Shown here piece by piece: positions 27,270-36,388 of a stretch of 64,000 nt of DNA; within the stretch, counting starts at the first letter, position 1, and the number at the start of each line of letters is the position of its first letter. Both the position numbers and the translations under genes were made by a program. The stretch is from Roseomonas sp. KE0001. Lineage in GTDB: Bacteria; Pseudomonadota; Alphaproteobacteria; Acetobacterales; Acetobacteraceae. The notes beneath the pieces were generated by a model. It did not search any database. It was not told where the DNA came from and saw only the letters and a list, made by a program, of their open reading frames with translations. The stretch spans positions 62,001 through 126,000 of the forward strand of contig NZ_RCVQ01000009.1 of NCBI RefSeq assembly GCF_016107285.1, read 5' to 3'.

Positions 27270-28856
27270 ATGGGCCTTTCACGTCGTGGCCTTCTGGCCG
27301 GCGCGGCCGCCGCGCCTTTGCTGATGCGCGTGGACGACGCCCTGGCCCAGGGCATCCAGCCCAAACGAGGCGGAACCCTGAACTCGATCGTCAACCCGGA
27401 GCCGCCCATTCTCCATGTTGGCGTCAACAATCAGGCGCCGACGCTGATCGTCGGCGGCAAGATCTTCCAGGGCCTGCTCCGCTACAGCAGCAAGCTGGAG
27501 CCCCTCCCTGAGCTCGCAAAGAGCTGGGAGATCAGCCCGGATGGGCTCGAATACACCTTCCACCTGCAGGAGAACGTCAAGTTCCATGATGGGCAGCCGA
27601 TGACGGCGGAAGACGTCGTCTTCTCCATCATGAAGTTCCACATGGAAGTCTCGCCCCGTGCGCGCGGCGTGTTCTCGCGCATCAAGGAGGGCGTGGCGGT
27701 GGACAGGAACACCGCCAAGTTCGTACTGTCCGCGCCGTTCGAGCCCTTCCTCCTCATGTTCGATGTGACGGTCTCGGCGATTGTCCCCAAGCATCACTTC
27801 GAAGGACAGGACTATCGGCAGGCACCCGTCGTCCAGAAGCCGATCGGCACCGGCCCCTTCCGCTTCGTGGAATGGCAGCGTGGCAACTTCATCCGGCTGG
27901 AGCGCTTCGACGGCTACTGGAAGCCCAACCAGCCTTATCTCGACGCCATCATCTACCGGGTGATTCCGGACAGCCAATCGCGCCGCCTGGCCCTGGAGAG
28001 CGGGCAGGTTCAGCTCACACAGTCGAACGACATCGAGCCTTTCGACGTGCCGCAGATGCGCGCCCGGCCCAATCTCGAGGTGCAGACCACGGGCTGGGAG
28101 TATTTCGGTCCGCTCATGTGGCTGGAGCTCAACCACCGGGTGAAGCCTCTGGACGATGTGCGCGTGCGCAAGGCTCTGGCGCATGCCGTGAACCGCGACT
28201 TCATCGCGCAGCGGCTCTGGTTCGGCATCGGCAAGCCGGCCACCGGTCCCGTGGCGAGTTCCACGCGCTTCCACGATGCCACGGCCAGGATGCCGTCCTT
28301 CGATGTCAACGCGGCGAAGAAGCTGCTGGACGAGGCGGGGCTGAAGCCGAACGGGCAGGGGGTCCGGTTCACGATCAGGCATCTGAGCCTGCCCTATGGC
28401 GAGGTCTTCACCCGGCTGGGCGAGTTCCTGCGTCAGTCGCTGCGGCAGGTCGGCGTCGACCTCCAGCTGGAAAGCGTGGATGTCGGAACCTGGGCGCAGC
28501 GGACCGCCAACTGGGAGTTCGATACCACCATCAACTATCTCTACCAGTACGGTGACCCGACCCTGGGCGTGGAGAGGAGCTACGTCTCCACCAACATCAA
28601 GAAGATCCTCTTCTCCAACGTCTCGGGCTACGCCAACCCGAAGGTGGACGAGCTCTTCACCCAGGCGCGCGACGCCGCCGAGCCTGCCAAACGCCAGGAG
28701 TACTTCACGGCCGTCCAGAAGATCCTGGTGGAGGACGTGCCGCTGGTCTGGCTGCTGGAGATGGCTTTTCCCACCATTCACGAGAAGCGGCTGCACAATG
28801 TGATCACCAGCGGCGCCGGCGTGCATGCCAGCTTCGACGATGTCTTCCTGGCCTGA
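27270..28856 (+). CDS. ABC transporter substrate-binding protein, peptide/nickel family
   Basis: Periplasmic receptor of a peptide-type importer (SBP family 5), 528 residues. The N terminus has a Tat-like signal, 'SRRGLLAGAAAAPLLM', with a probable cleavage site after 'DDALA' at residue 26. Family blocks include 'PELAKSWEISPDGLEYTFHL', 'VKFHDGQPMTAEDVVFS' and 'PIGTGPFRFVEW'. The ATG at 27270 is preceded by ACGGGAG. The next gene, the first permease, starts 2 bases after the stop. Substrate is unknown; the downstream hydrolases point to a peptide-like or amide compound. Confidence 0.92.
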   Translation: MGLSRRGLLAGAAAAPLLMRVDDALAQGIQPKRGGTLNSIVNPEPPILHVGVNNQAPTLIVGGKIFQGLLRYSSKLEPLPELAKSWEISPDGLEYTFHLQENVKFHDGQPMTAEDVVFSIMKFHMEVSPRARGVFSRIKEGVAVDRNTAKFVLSAPFEPFLLMFDVTVSAIVPKHHFEGQDYRQAPVVQKPIGTGPFRFVEWQRGNFIRLERFDGYWKPNQPYLDAIIYRVIPDSQSRRLALESGQVQLTQSNDIEPFDVPQMRARPNLEVQTTGWEYFGPLMWLELNHRVKPLDDVRVRKALAHAVNRDFIAQRLWFGIGKPATGPVASSTRFHDATARMPSFDVNAAKKLLDEAGLKPNGQGVRFTIRHLSLPYGEVFTRLGEFLRQSLRQVGVDLQLESVDVGTWAQRTANWEFDTTINYLYQYGDPTLGVERSYVSTNIKKILFSNVSGYANPKVDELFTQARDAAEPAKRQEYFTAVQKILVEDVPLVWLLEMAFPTIHEKRLHNVITSGAGVHASFDDVFLA

Positions 28857-28858
28857 GC

Positions 28859-29845
28859 ATGGAAGTCTCCAAGCTACCGGCCTATCTGGCGGCGCGGCTG
28901 GTCAAGGCGGCGATCGTCGTCCTGGCCATCGTGATCTGCAACTTCTTCCTGATCCACGCCGCGCCCGGCGATCCCGCCAGCATCATCGCCGGCCAGTCCG
29001 GCGCGGCGGATGCCAAGTTCCTGGAGCAGCTGAGGGCCCAGTTCGGCCTGGATCAGCCGCTCTACGTCCAGCTCTGGCTCTATCTGAAGGGCGTGCTGAC
29101 GCTCGATCTCGGCTTCAGCCACCGGCAGCAGATGCCCGTTTCCACGCTCCTGTGGGAGCGGCTGCCGGCCACCCTCCTGCTGACCGGCAGCGCCTTCGTC
29201 TTCGCCCTCGTGGTGGGCGTGAGCATGGGAGCGCTGGCGGCCAAGCGCGTCGGCACGTGGTGGGACAGCATCATCACCGTCCTCGCCCTCGTCTTCTACG
29301 CCACGCCGCTCTTCTGGGTGGGCCTGATGCTCGTCCTTCTGTTCAGCGTGGCGCTGGAATGGCTGCCCTCCTTCGGCATGGCCTCGGTGGGCGTCGAGCT
29401 GAGCGGCTTCCAGGCGGCGCTGGATGTCGGCAGGCACCTCATCCTGCCGGGGCTGACGCTGGGGCTGTTCTATGTCGCCGTCTATGCGCGTCTGACACGG
29501 GCCACCATGCTGGAGGTCGCCGACCAGGATTTCGTGAGGACGGCCCGGGCCAAGGGCGTGCCTGAAGGCCGCATCCAGCGGCGGCACGTGCTCCGCAATG
29601 CCCTCCTTCCCATCATCACCTTCGCCGGCATCCAGGCCGGTCAGGTCATCGGTGGTTCCATCCTGGTCGAGACGGTCTTCGCCTGGCCCGGCATCGGCCG
29701 GCTGGCCTTCGATGCGCTGCTGGCCCGCGACTACCAGGTCCTGATGGGCGTCTTCTTCTGCACCAGCGTCATGGTCGTGATCTTCAATCTGCTGACCGAT
29801 CTTCTCTACGCCATCGTGGATCCGCGCGTGGAGATGGCCGGATGA
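28859..29845 (+). CDS. ABC transporter permease, DppB type
   Basis: First inner-membrane subunit of the peptide-type importer, 328 residues with about six transmembrane helices. The N-terminal cap 'HAAPGDPASIIAGQSG' and the 'AQFGLDQPLYVQLWLYLKG' element are characteristic of DppB/OppB. The EAA loop that contacts the ATPase appears as 'DFVRTARAKGVPEGRI'. Its stop overlaps the start of the next permease (ATGA). Confidence 0.95.
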   Translation: MEVSKLPAYLAARLVKAAIVVLAIVICNFFLIHAAPGDPASIIAGQSGAADAKFLEQLRAQFGLDQPLYVQLWLYLKGVLTLDLGFSHRQQMPVSTLLWERLPATLLLTGSAFVFALVVGVSMGALAAKRVGTWWDSIITVLALVFYATPLFWVGLMLVLLFSVALEWLPSFGMASVGVELSGFQAALDVGRHLILPGLTLGLFYVAVYARLTRATMLEVADQDFVRTARAKGVPEGRIQRRHVLRNALLPIITFAGIQAGQVIGGSILVETVFAWPGIGRLAFDALLARDYQVLMGVFFCTSVMVVIFNLLTDLLYAIVDPRVEMAG

Positions 29846-30687
29846 GAATTTTCTGGCGCAACTTCTCCCGCAACCGCGGCGCGGTGTTCGGGATGGTCAT
29901 CCTGGTCGGGGTGGCCATGCTTGCCCTCCTGGCGCCGGTCATCTTTCCCGGCAGCCCGTGGGACATGGTGGGCGCGCCCTTCATGCCGCCGGGTGAGATG
30001 GGGCTTCTGCTCGGTTCCGACAGCCTGGGACGCGACGTCGCTGCCGGGATCGCGCATGGCGCACGGGTCTCCCTGCTCGTCGGGGCGGTCTCCACCGCAG
30101 CCGCGCTGCTCATCGGCGTCACGCTCGGCGCCGTCGCCGGCTACTTCGGCGGCATCGTCGACGATCTCGTCATGCGTTTCACCGAGTTTTTCCAGACCAT
30201 CCCGAGCTTCGTCCTGGCCATCCTGCTGGTGGCCATCTTCACGCCGACCATCGGCTCCATCGTCTTCGCCATCGCCATCGTCTCCTGGCCCCCGGTCGCG
30301 CGTGTCGTCCGGGCGGAGTTCCTGTCCCTGCGTTCGCGCGAGTTCGTCCAGGCCTCCGAGGTGCTCGGGAAGTCGCGCTTCTCGATCGTGATCGGGGACA
30401 TCCTGCCGAACACCCTCTCCCCGATCGTCGTCCTGTCGTCCCTCATGGTGGCTTCCGCCATCCTGCTCGAAAGCGCCTTGTCCTTCCTCGGGCTCGGCGA
30501 TCCCAATCTAATGTCCTGGGGCTTTCTCATCGGATCCGGCCGGAGCGTCATCCGCCTGGCCTGGTGGATGAGCGTCTTTCCCGGCATTGCCATCTTCCTC
30601 ACCGTTCTCTCCCTGAATCTCGTGGGCGAGGGGTTGTCCGACGCCCTGAATCCCAGGTTGGCGCGCAATCGCGGGGCAAAGCCATGA
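29842..30687 (+). CDS. ABC transporter permease, DppC type
   Basis: Second permease, 281 residues with about six transmembrane segments. The 'GSDSLGRDVAAGIAHGARVS' element and the EAA-like loop 'REFVQASEVLGKSRFSIV' are family hallmarks. It is coupled by 4-base overlaps to the DppB-type gene before it and the ATPase gene after it. It forms the heterodimeric channel with the preceding subunit. Confidence 0.95.
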   Translation: MRIFWRNFSRNRGAVFGMVILVGVAMLALLAPVIFPGSPWDMVGAPFMPPGEMGLLLGSDSLGRDVAAGIAHGARVSLLVGAVSTAAALLIGVTLGAVAGYFGGIVDDLVMRFTEFFQTIPSFVLAILLVAIFTPTIGSIVFAIAIVSWPPVARVVRAEFLSLRSREFVQASEVLGKSRFSIVIGDILPNTLSPIVVLSSLMVASAILLESALSFLGLGDPNLMSWGFLIGSGRSVIRLAWWMSVFPGIAIFLTVLSLNLVGEGLSDALNPRLARNRGAKP

Positions 30688-32297
30688 CGCATCTCCTGGA
30701 GGTCAGAGACCTGACGATCGGGCTGCCGCAAGGCGCCGACAGACCGCACGCCGTGGACGGAATCTCGCTGCATCTCGATGCCGGCGAGATCCTCTGCATC
30801 GTCGGGGAAAGCGGATCGGGGAAGTCGATCACCGCGAACACCATCATGGGCCTGCTGCCGCGCGAGTTGCCGGTCCTCGGCGGCGACATCCTCTTCGAGG
30901 GCGAGCGGCTTCTCGGCCTTTCGGCGGAAGCGCTGCGCTCCCGTCGGGGCCGGCGGATGGCCATGGTGTTCCAGGAACCCATGACCGCCCTCAACCCGCT
31001 GATGCGCGTGGGCGACCAGATCGCCGAGGCGCTGGCCGTGCATGGCCGAGGTGGCGAGGCCCGGCAGAAGGTGCCCGAGCTGCTGGCAGCGGTGAACCTG
31101 CCGGATCCCGCCTCGATCGCCCGGATGCATCCCTTCCGCCTGTCCGGCGGACAGCGCCAGCGCGTGATGATCGCCATGGCGTTGGCCCTGGAGCCGGCGC
31201 TGCTGATCGCCGACGAGCCGACGACCGCGCTCGACGTCACCACGCAGATGCAGATCCTGAAGCTCATCCGCGAGATCCAGGAGCGGCGCGGGATGGGCGT
31301 GATGTTCATCACGCACGATTTCGGCGTGGTCGCCGAGATCGCCGATCGCGTCGCGGTGATGCAGTACGGAAGGATCGTCGAGCAGGGCCCCGCGAGGGAT
31401 GTGCTGAACGCCCCGCAACACCCCTATACCAGGGCGCTGATCGCCGCCGTGCCGCATGGCAGATCGACCCAGGGCCAGGCCATCCGCCCGGCTCCGGTGC
31501 TGGAGATGAAAGGGGTCACCAAGACCTATCGTCGGGGCGGCTGGTTCGGCGCCAAGGTGGCCGTGAAGGCCATCCACGACGCCGACTTCGTCCTGAACAA
31601 GGGCGAGACCCTGGGCCTGGTCGGGGAAAGCGGTTCGGGCAAGTCGACCCTCGCGCGCTGCGTGGTCCGGCTGGTCGAGCCGGAAGCGGGCGAGATCCTG
31701 TTCCACGGCGAGGATCTGCGCCCCCTGTCGCGCCAGGGATGGCGGCCCTATCGCAAGCGGATCCAGATGGTCTTCCAGGATCCTTATGCCTCGCTCAATC
31801 CGCGGCGGAAGGTGGGCGATGCGATCACCGAGGGGCCTGTCGCGCACGGCGCGGACCCGAAGGAGGCGAGGCGCCGGGCGGTCGAGCTCCTCGAGCTGGT
31901 CAAGCTCGATCCCTCGGCGATCGAGCGCTATCCGCATGAGTTCAGCGGCGGTCAGCGCCAGCGCATCGGGCTGGCTCGCGCCCTCGCCATGGATCCCGAA
32001 CTGCTCATCGCCGACGAGCCCGTCTCCGCGCTCGACGTCTCGGTCCAGGCGCAGGTGCTGAACCTCCTCGCGGAGATCCGCCAGCGTCTCGGCCTCACGC
32101 TTCTCTTCATCACGCATGATCTTCGCGTGGCCGCGCAGATCTGCGACCGCATCGCGGTCATGCAGCGCGGCGCCATCGTCGAGCAGGGCCCGACGGCCAG
32201 CGTCTTCGGCGCGCCGCGTCACGGCTACACCCGCGCCCTGCTGGACAGCATTCCCGGCCGCAGCTGGACGCCACCGGTCTCCTCCGAACTCGCCTGA
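30684..32297 (+). CDS. Fused double ATPase of the peptide ABC transporter (DppD-DppF)
   Basis: A single 537-residue protein with two nucleotide-binding domains that are separate subunits in many Dpp/Opp systems. NBD1 has Walker A at 41-48 ('GESGSGKS'), signature 'LSGGQRQRVMIAMAL' and Walker B 'LLIADEPTTALD'. NBD2 has 'GESGSGKSTLARCVV', 'FSGGQRQRIGLARAL' and 'LLIADEPVSALD'. Each half carries the C-terminal peptide-family extension, for example 'HPYTRALIAAVP'. The ATG overlaps the permease stop. Both domains look catalytically intact. Confidence 0.95.
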   Translation: MTHLLEVRDLTIGLPQGADRPHAVDGISLHLDAGEILCIVGESGSGKSITANTIMGLLPRELPVLGGDILFEGERLLGLSAEALRSRRGRRMAMVFQEPMTALNPLMRVGDQIAEALAVHGRGGEARQKVPELLAAVNLPDPASIARMHPFRLSGGQRQRVMIAMALALEPALLIADEPTTALDVTTQMQILKLIREIQERRGMGVMFITHDFGVVAEIADRVAVMQYGRIVEQGPARDVLNAPQHPYTRALIAAVPHGRSTQGQAIRPAPVLEMKGVTKTYRRGGWFGAKVAVKAIHDADFVLNKGETLGLVGESGSGKSTLARCVVRLVEPEAGEILFHGEDLRPLSRQGWRPYRKRIQMVFQDPYASLNPRRKVGDAITEGPVAHGADPKEARRRAVELLELVKLDPSAIERYPHEFSGGQRQRIGLARALAMDPELLIADEPVSALDVSVQAQVLNLLAEIRQRLGLTLLFITHDLRVAAQICDRIAVMQRGAIVEQGPTASVFGAPRHGYTRALLDSIPGRSWTPPVSSELA

Positions 32298-32307
32298 AGG
32301 ATACGTC

Positions 32308-33597
32308 ATGTCGACCCTCGATCCCGGCGCCCGCCGCGCCATCCTCGACGCCGTCAAGACCCTGGAGGGGGAGGCCATCGCCGCGCTGGAACGCCTCGTC
32401 CGCTGCCCCTCGACCTTGGGCAACGAGGCCTCCGCCCTGGAGGAGATGGCCCGGAACTACGCCACCCTCGGCCTGGAGCCGGTCCGCGTGCCGACGGTGC
32501 CGGCGGAGCTGGCGGCGCATCCCGGCTTCTCGCCCCCGCTGATCTCCTATGAGGGGCGCGACAATGTCGTGGCGGTCCACAGGCCGCGGGAGCGCAAGGG
32601 ACGCAGCCTGGTCCTTCAGGGCCATGTCGACGTCGTTCCGGAAGGCGCACCTGATCTCTGGACCACGCCGCCCTATGAGCCCACCATCCGGGGCGGCCGC
32701 ATGTATGGCCGCGGCGCCGGAGACATGAAGGCCGGCGACATCTCCAACGTGATGGCCTTCCGCGCGCTGCAGCTCGCGGGGCTTCGACCGGCCGCCGAGG
32801 TCCAGTTCCATTCCGTCATCGAGGAGGAATGCACGGGCAACGGCGCCCTGGCCTGCATGCAGGCGCTGCCGAAGTGCGATGCCGTCATCATCCCCGAGCC
32901 GGGGCCCGGCATCGAGGGCATCTATACCGCCGAGGTCGGCGTGATCTGGGCCTGGGTCGTCGTCACGGGCCGCCCGACGCATGTCCGCGAGATGCAGGCG
33001 GGCGTGAACGCCATCGAGGCGGCCTATGTCGTCGCCCAGCACTTCAAGGACTACGAGGCCGAGGCCAACCGGGCCGAGAACGTCCATTCCTCCTTCTTTG
33101 GCGTCAATCACCCGGTCAACGTGAACTTCGGAACCGTGCAGGGCGGCGAGTGGAACAGCTCCGTGCCGACGCGGGCGCGGATCGGCCTCCGGGTCGGCAT
33201 CATGGTGGGCAACACGGCCGCCCGCGTGAAGGCCGAGATCGAGCGGATCGTGGCGGAGGCCGCGAGCGACGAGAGGCTCAGAGGGGCGCGGCTCACGCTG
33301 GAGTTCGGCGGCTTCATGGCCGATCCCTGCATCTTCGATCAGCAGGCCCCCATCGTGCAGATGGCGCGCCGCAACTTCATCGACGTGGCGGGCCGCGAAC
33401 TGCGCGACTATCCGGCCTCGGGCCTGACCGACGGGCGTTTCTTCACGCTCTACCAGGGCACGCCCGTGGCCTGCTTCGGCCCGGACGCGGATGCCATCCA
33501 TGGCATCGACGAAAGTGTCGGGCTGGAGAGCTTCCATGCCATCACGCGCACCATCGCGCTGACCATGGCCGAATGGTGCGGGGTGGAGAAGGCATGA
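32308..33597 (+). CDS. M20-family metallopeptidase, ArgE/DapE type
   Basis: A dizinc amidohydrolase or deacylase of 429 residues. Metal ligands are H106 and D108 in 'LQGHVDVVPEG', D139 in 'GRGAGDMKAG' and E172/E173 in 'IEEECTGNGA'. A dimerisation domain is inserted at about 200-315. Relatives remove N-acyl groups from amino acids or cleave small peptides. It begins 10 bases after the transporter ATPase and its stop overlaps the next gene (ATGA), so it is part of the uptake operon. The exact substrate is not predictable. Confidence 0.9.
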   Translation: MSTLDPGARRAILDAVKTLEGEAIAALERLVRCPSTLGNEASALEEMARNYATLGLEPVRVPTVPAELAAHPGFSPPLISYEGRDNVVAVHRPRERKGRSLVLQGHVDVVPEGAPDLWTTPPYEPTIRGGRMYGRGAGDMKAGDISNVMAFRALQLAGLRPAAEVQFHSVIEEECTGNGALACMQALPKCDAVIIPEPGPGIEGIYTAEVGVIWAWVVVTGRPTHVREMQAGVNAIEAAYVVAQHFKDYEAEANRAENVHSSFFGVNHPVNVNFGTVQGGEWNSSVPTRARIGLRVGIMVGNTAARVKAEIERIVAEAASDERLRGARLTLEFGGFMADPCIFDQQAPIVQMARRNFIDVAGRELRDYPASGLTDGRFFTLYQGTPVACFGPDADAIHGIDESVGLESFHAITRTIALTMAEWCGVEKA

Positions 33598-34844
33598 GCG
33601 CGGGCAACCTGCCGGTCTCCGGCTCTCGCTTGTGGGACAGTCTCATGCAGATGGCACGCATCGGCGCGACGCCCAAGGGCGGCTGCAACCGCCAGACCCT
33701 GACCGATCTGGACGGCGAGGGGCGGGCGCTGCTGCGGCGCTGGGCCGGGGAGATCGGCTGCAGCGTCACGCTCGACCGGGTGGGGAACATGGTGGTGCGG
33801 CGGGAAGGGCGCGAGCCGTCCCTGCCGGCCGTGGCCATGGGAAGCCATCTCGACACGCAGCCTACGGGCGGCCGGTTCGACGGTGTGCTGGGCGTGCTGG
33901 CCGGGCTCGAGGTGCTACGGGCCCTGCACGAGGCGGGGATCGAAACCCAGGCGCCGGTCGTCCTGATCAACTGGACGAATGAGGAAGGGGCGCGCTTCTC
34001 GCCACCGATGATGGGCAGCGGTGTCGCGATGGGGTTGTTCTCCGAGGAGGAGGTGCTGGCCAAGAGCGACCCGTCCGGCGCCATCTTCGGTGAGGAACTG
34101 CGGCGGATCGGCTGGCGGGGGGAGGAGGATCCCCGGTCCCTGCAACGCCTCGGCGCCTATTTCGAATTGCACATCGAGCAGGGTCCGCTGCTCGAGGCGG
34201 AGGGCATTCCCGTCGGTGTGGTCGACAAGGCGCTGGGGCAGATCTGGCTCGATGTCACCGTGGAGGGCGAGGAGGCGCATGCCGGCTCGGCCATGGGACC
34301 GCGCCGGGACGCCATGATGGCCGCGGCGCAACTCATTCAGGCTGTCGAGGAGATCGCGCTGGAGGCCGGCGGAGATGGCCGCGCCACCGTCGGCCGCCTG
34401 CTGGTCTCGCCGGACAGCCGGAATGTCGTGCCGTCGCGCATCTGGTTCAGCGTGGATCTGCGGCATGGCGATCCCGCCGCGCTGTCGGCCATGAGCGAGG
34501 CGGTGCGGAGGCGCGCGGAGGAGATCTCGGCCGCCCGCCAGGTCTCCGCGCGGGTCGATCTCTTCTGGGAATCCCCGCTGATACCGTTCGACCCGGCGTT
34601 GGTGGACAGACTGCGCCAGGCCGCGGCCGGCCGTGGCCTGCCCTTCAGGACCATGCCCACAGGAATCGGGCACGATGCCGTCTATGTGGCGCGGCGGGTT
34701 CCGACCGCCATGATCTTCGTCCCCTGCGAGGGCGGCGTGAGTCACAACGAGGCTGAGGCCATCTCGCCCGAATGGGCCGAAGCCGGGCTCGTGGTTCTGG
34801 CGGATGCGGTGCTGGCCACCGCCCGGCCGGTGCGGGAGGAGTGA
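33594..34844 (+). CDS. Zn-dependent hydrolase of the allantoate/N-carbamoyl-amino-acid amidohydrolase family
   Basis: A 416-residue M20-related amidase. The metal centre is visible as H85 in 'AMGSHLDTQPTGGRFDG', D96, and the Glu pair in 'WTNEEGARFSP'; 'FELHIEQGPLLE' and 'GGVSHNEAEAIS' complete the pattern. Characterised relatives hydrolyse N-carbamoyl-L-amino acids, allantoate or ureidoglycine-type compounds. It is translationally coupled to the M20 gene before it and followed by the mlrC-like gene after 5 bases. Two different amidases in one operon suggest stepwise digestion of one imported compound. Confidence 0.9.
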   Translation: MSAGNLPVSGSRLWDSLMQMARIGATPKGGCNRQTLTDLDGEGRALLRRWAGEIGCSVTLDRVGNMVVRREGREPSLPAVAMGSHLDTQPTGGRFDGVLGVLAGLEVLRALHEAGIETQAPVVLINWTNEEGARFSPPMMGSGVAMGLFSEEEVLAKSDPSGAIFGEELRRIGWRGEEDPRSLQRLGAYFELHIEQGPLLEAEGIPVGVVDKALGQIWLDVTVEGEEAHAGSAMGPRRDAMMAAAQLIQAVEEIALEAGGDGRATVGRLLVSPDSRNVVPSRIWFSVDLRHGDPAALSAMSEAVRRRAEEISAARQVSARVDLFWESPLIPFDPALVDRLRQAAAGRGLPFRTMPTGIGHDAVYVARRVPTAMIFVPCEGGVSHNEAEAISPEWAEAGLVVLADAVLATARPVREE

Positions 34845-34849
34845 GGAGC

Positions 34850-36340
34850 ATGCGCATCGCCATCGGTGGCTTCCTGCATGAAAGCCATTCCTTCGCGCCG
34901 AGATCGACCGCCTGGGCAGACTTTCAGCAGCCGGGCGGCTTCCCCCCGTTCCAGCGTGGCGCGGGCCTGCCGGATGCGCTGCGCCCGACCTCCGTGCCCG
35001 CCGCCGGCGCGATCGCCCGCGCGGAGGGCGAGGGGGCCGAGATCGTGCCGCTGGCCTGGGCCTTCGCCAATCCGGCCGGGCCCGTGACGGAGGAGGCTTT
35101 CGAGCGGATCAGCGCCTGCATCGTCGCCGATCTGGCTTCGGCCATGGAGGCCGCGCCGCTGGACGGGGTGTATCTCGACCTGCACGGCGCCATGGTCGCG
35201 GAAGGCTATCCCGATGCCGAGGGCGAGTTGCTGCGCCGGGTCCGCGCCGTCGTCGGGCCGGACATCCCGGTCGCGGCCAGCCTCGACCCGCACTGCAATC
35301 TGACGGCCCGGATGGTCGAGATGGCCGATGTCCTGGTGCCGTTCCGCACCTACCCCCATGTCGACATGAAGGCGGCGGGGGAACGTGCGCTCGCGCTGCT
35401 GTTGCGGCGCATCGGGCATGGCGCTCCCTTTGCCCGGGCCTACCGGCAGCTCGACTACTGGATGCCGCTCACCACGCAATGCACGCTGGTCGAGCCGATG
35501 CGGGGCGTCATGGAGCGCCGGACCGCCTTGTCGCAGCGTGAGGGTGTTGTCGAACTCGCCTTCTGCTTCGGCTTTCCCTATGCGGATTTCCGCGATTGCG
35601 GCGTAGCGCTGGCCTGCTACGCGACGGATCAGAATGCCGCCGATGCCGCCGCCGAGGCCCTGCTGGCCTGCCTGGCGGAGCGGGAGGCGGAATTTGCCGG
35701 CGCTGCCGTTCCTGCCGCGGAGGGTGTCGCCGAGGCCCGTGCCCTGGCCGTGTCGGCCAGCCGGCCCGTGGTCCTGGCCGACACCCAGGACAATCCGGGA
35801 GGCGGCGGACATGGCGACACCACGGGCCTGCTGGCGGAACTGGTGCACCAGGATGCGGATGCGGTTCTCGGCCTGATCAACGATGCCGAAAGCGCCGCGC
35901 TCTGCCATGCGGCGGGTAAGGGCGCGGAACTCGCGCTCAGGCTGGGCGGAAAGTCGGATGGCGCCCCCTTCGAGGCACAGGCCCGGGTGCTGCGTCTGTC
36001 GGATGGTCGTTTCACCTGCACGGGTCCGATGAGCGCCGGAAATCCCGCGAATCTGGGCCCCTCCGCGCTGATCGCCATCGGGCGGGTGCGGGTGGTGGTG
36101 GTCAGCCGCAAGATGCAGGCCCATGACCAGGCCCTGTTCCGTCACCTCGGCGTGGAGCCGGCGCGCGAGAAGATCCTGGCGTTGAAGAGCAGCGTGCACT
36201 TCCGCGCGGACTTCCAGCCCATCGCGGAGAAGGTCATCGTCGTCGCGGCGCCGGGCCCGGTTGTCGCGGATCCATCCTCCCTGCCGTTCCAGCACGTCCG
36301 CCCCGGCGTCCGGCGCAGGCCACTGGGTCCGGCCCAGTGA
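34850..36340 (+). CDS. M81-family metallopeptidase (MlrC/microcystinase C-like)
   Basis: A 496-residue protein of the MlrC family. Founding members complete degradation of linearised microcystin in sphingomonads, but most homologues have unknown substrates. Likely zinc ligands are D146 and H148 in 'AASLDPHCNLTARM' and H170 in 'FRTYPHVDMKAAG', with the same 22-residue spacing as in MlrC. 'YLDLHGAMVAEG' and the C-terminal domain 'DNPGGGGHGDTT' also fit. It is the last gene of the transporter operon, 5 bases after the previous stop, and ends before a hairpin shared with kdgK. No signal peptide is present, so it acts in the cytoplasm on imported material. Confidence 0.9.
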   Translation: MRIAIGGFLHESHSFAPRSTAWADFQQPGGFPPFQRGAGLPDALRPTSVPAAGAIARAEGEGAEIVPLAWAFANPAGPVTEEAFERISACIVADLASAMEAAPLDGVYLDLHGAMVAEGYPDAEGELLRRVRAVVGPDIPVAASLDPHCNLTARMVEMADVLVPFRTYPHVDMKAAGERALALLLRRIGHGAPFARAYRQLDYWMPLTTQCTLVEPMRGVMERRTALSQREGVVELAFCFGFPYADFRDCGVALACYATDQNAADAAAEALLACLAEREAEFAGAAVPAAEGVAEARALAVSASRPVVLADTQDNPGGGGHGDTTGLLAELVHQDADAVLGLINDAESAALCHAAGKGAELALRLGGKSDGAPFEAQARVLRLSDGRFTCTGPMSAGNPANLGPSALIAIGRVRVVVVSRKMQAHDQALFRHLGVEPAREKILALKSSVHFRADFQPIAEKVIVVAAPGPVVADPSSLPFQHVRPGVRRRPLGPAQ

Positions 36341-36351
36341 CGGGGTGACGG

Positions 36352-36388
36352 GAACCAAGCCGGGCCGGCTTCTCAGCCGGCCTGGTTC
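36352..36388. terminator. Bidirectional hairpin between the mlrC-like gene and kdgK
   Basis: GAACCA (36352-36357) and GGCCGGC (36363-36369) pair with GCCGGCCTGGTTC (36376-36388), leaving a 5-base bulge and a 6-base loop. It lies between convergent genes and overlaps the last codons of kdgK. It has no strong T-run on either strand, so terminator function is tentative. Confidence 0.4.

Noticed and set aside
30141-32423. A 760-codon minus-strand frame opposite the transporter ATPase
   Set aside because: Antisense to intact Walker and signature motifs; shadow frame.
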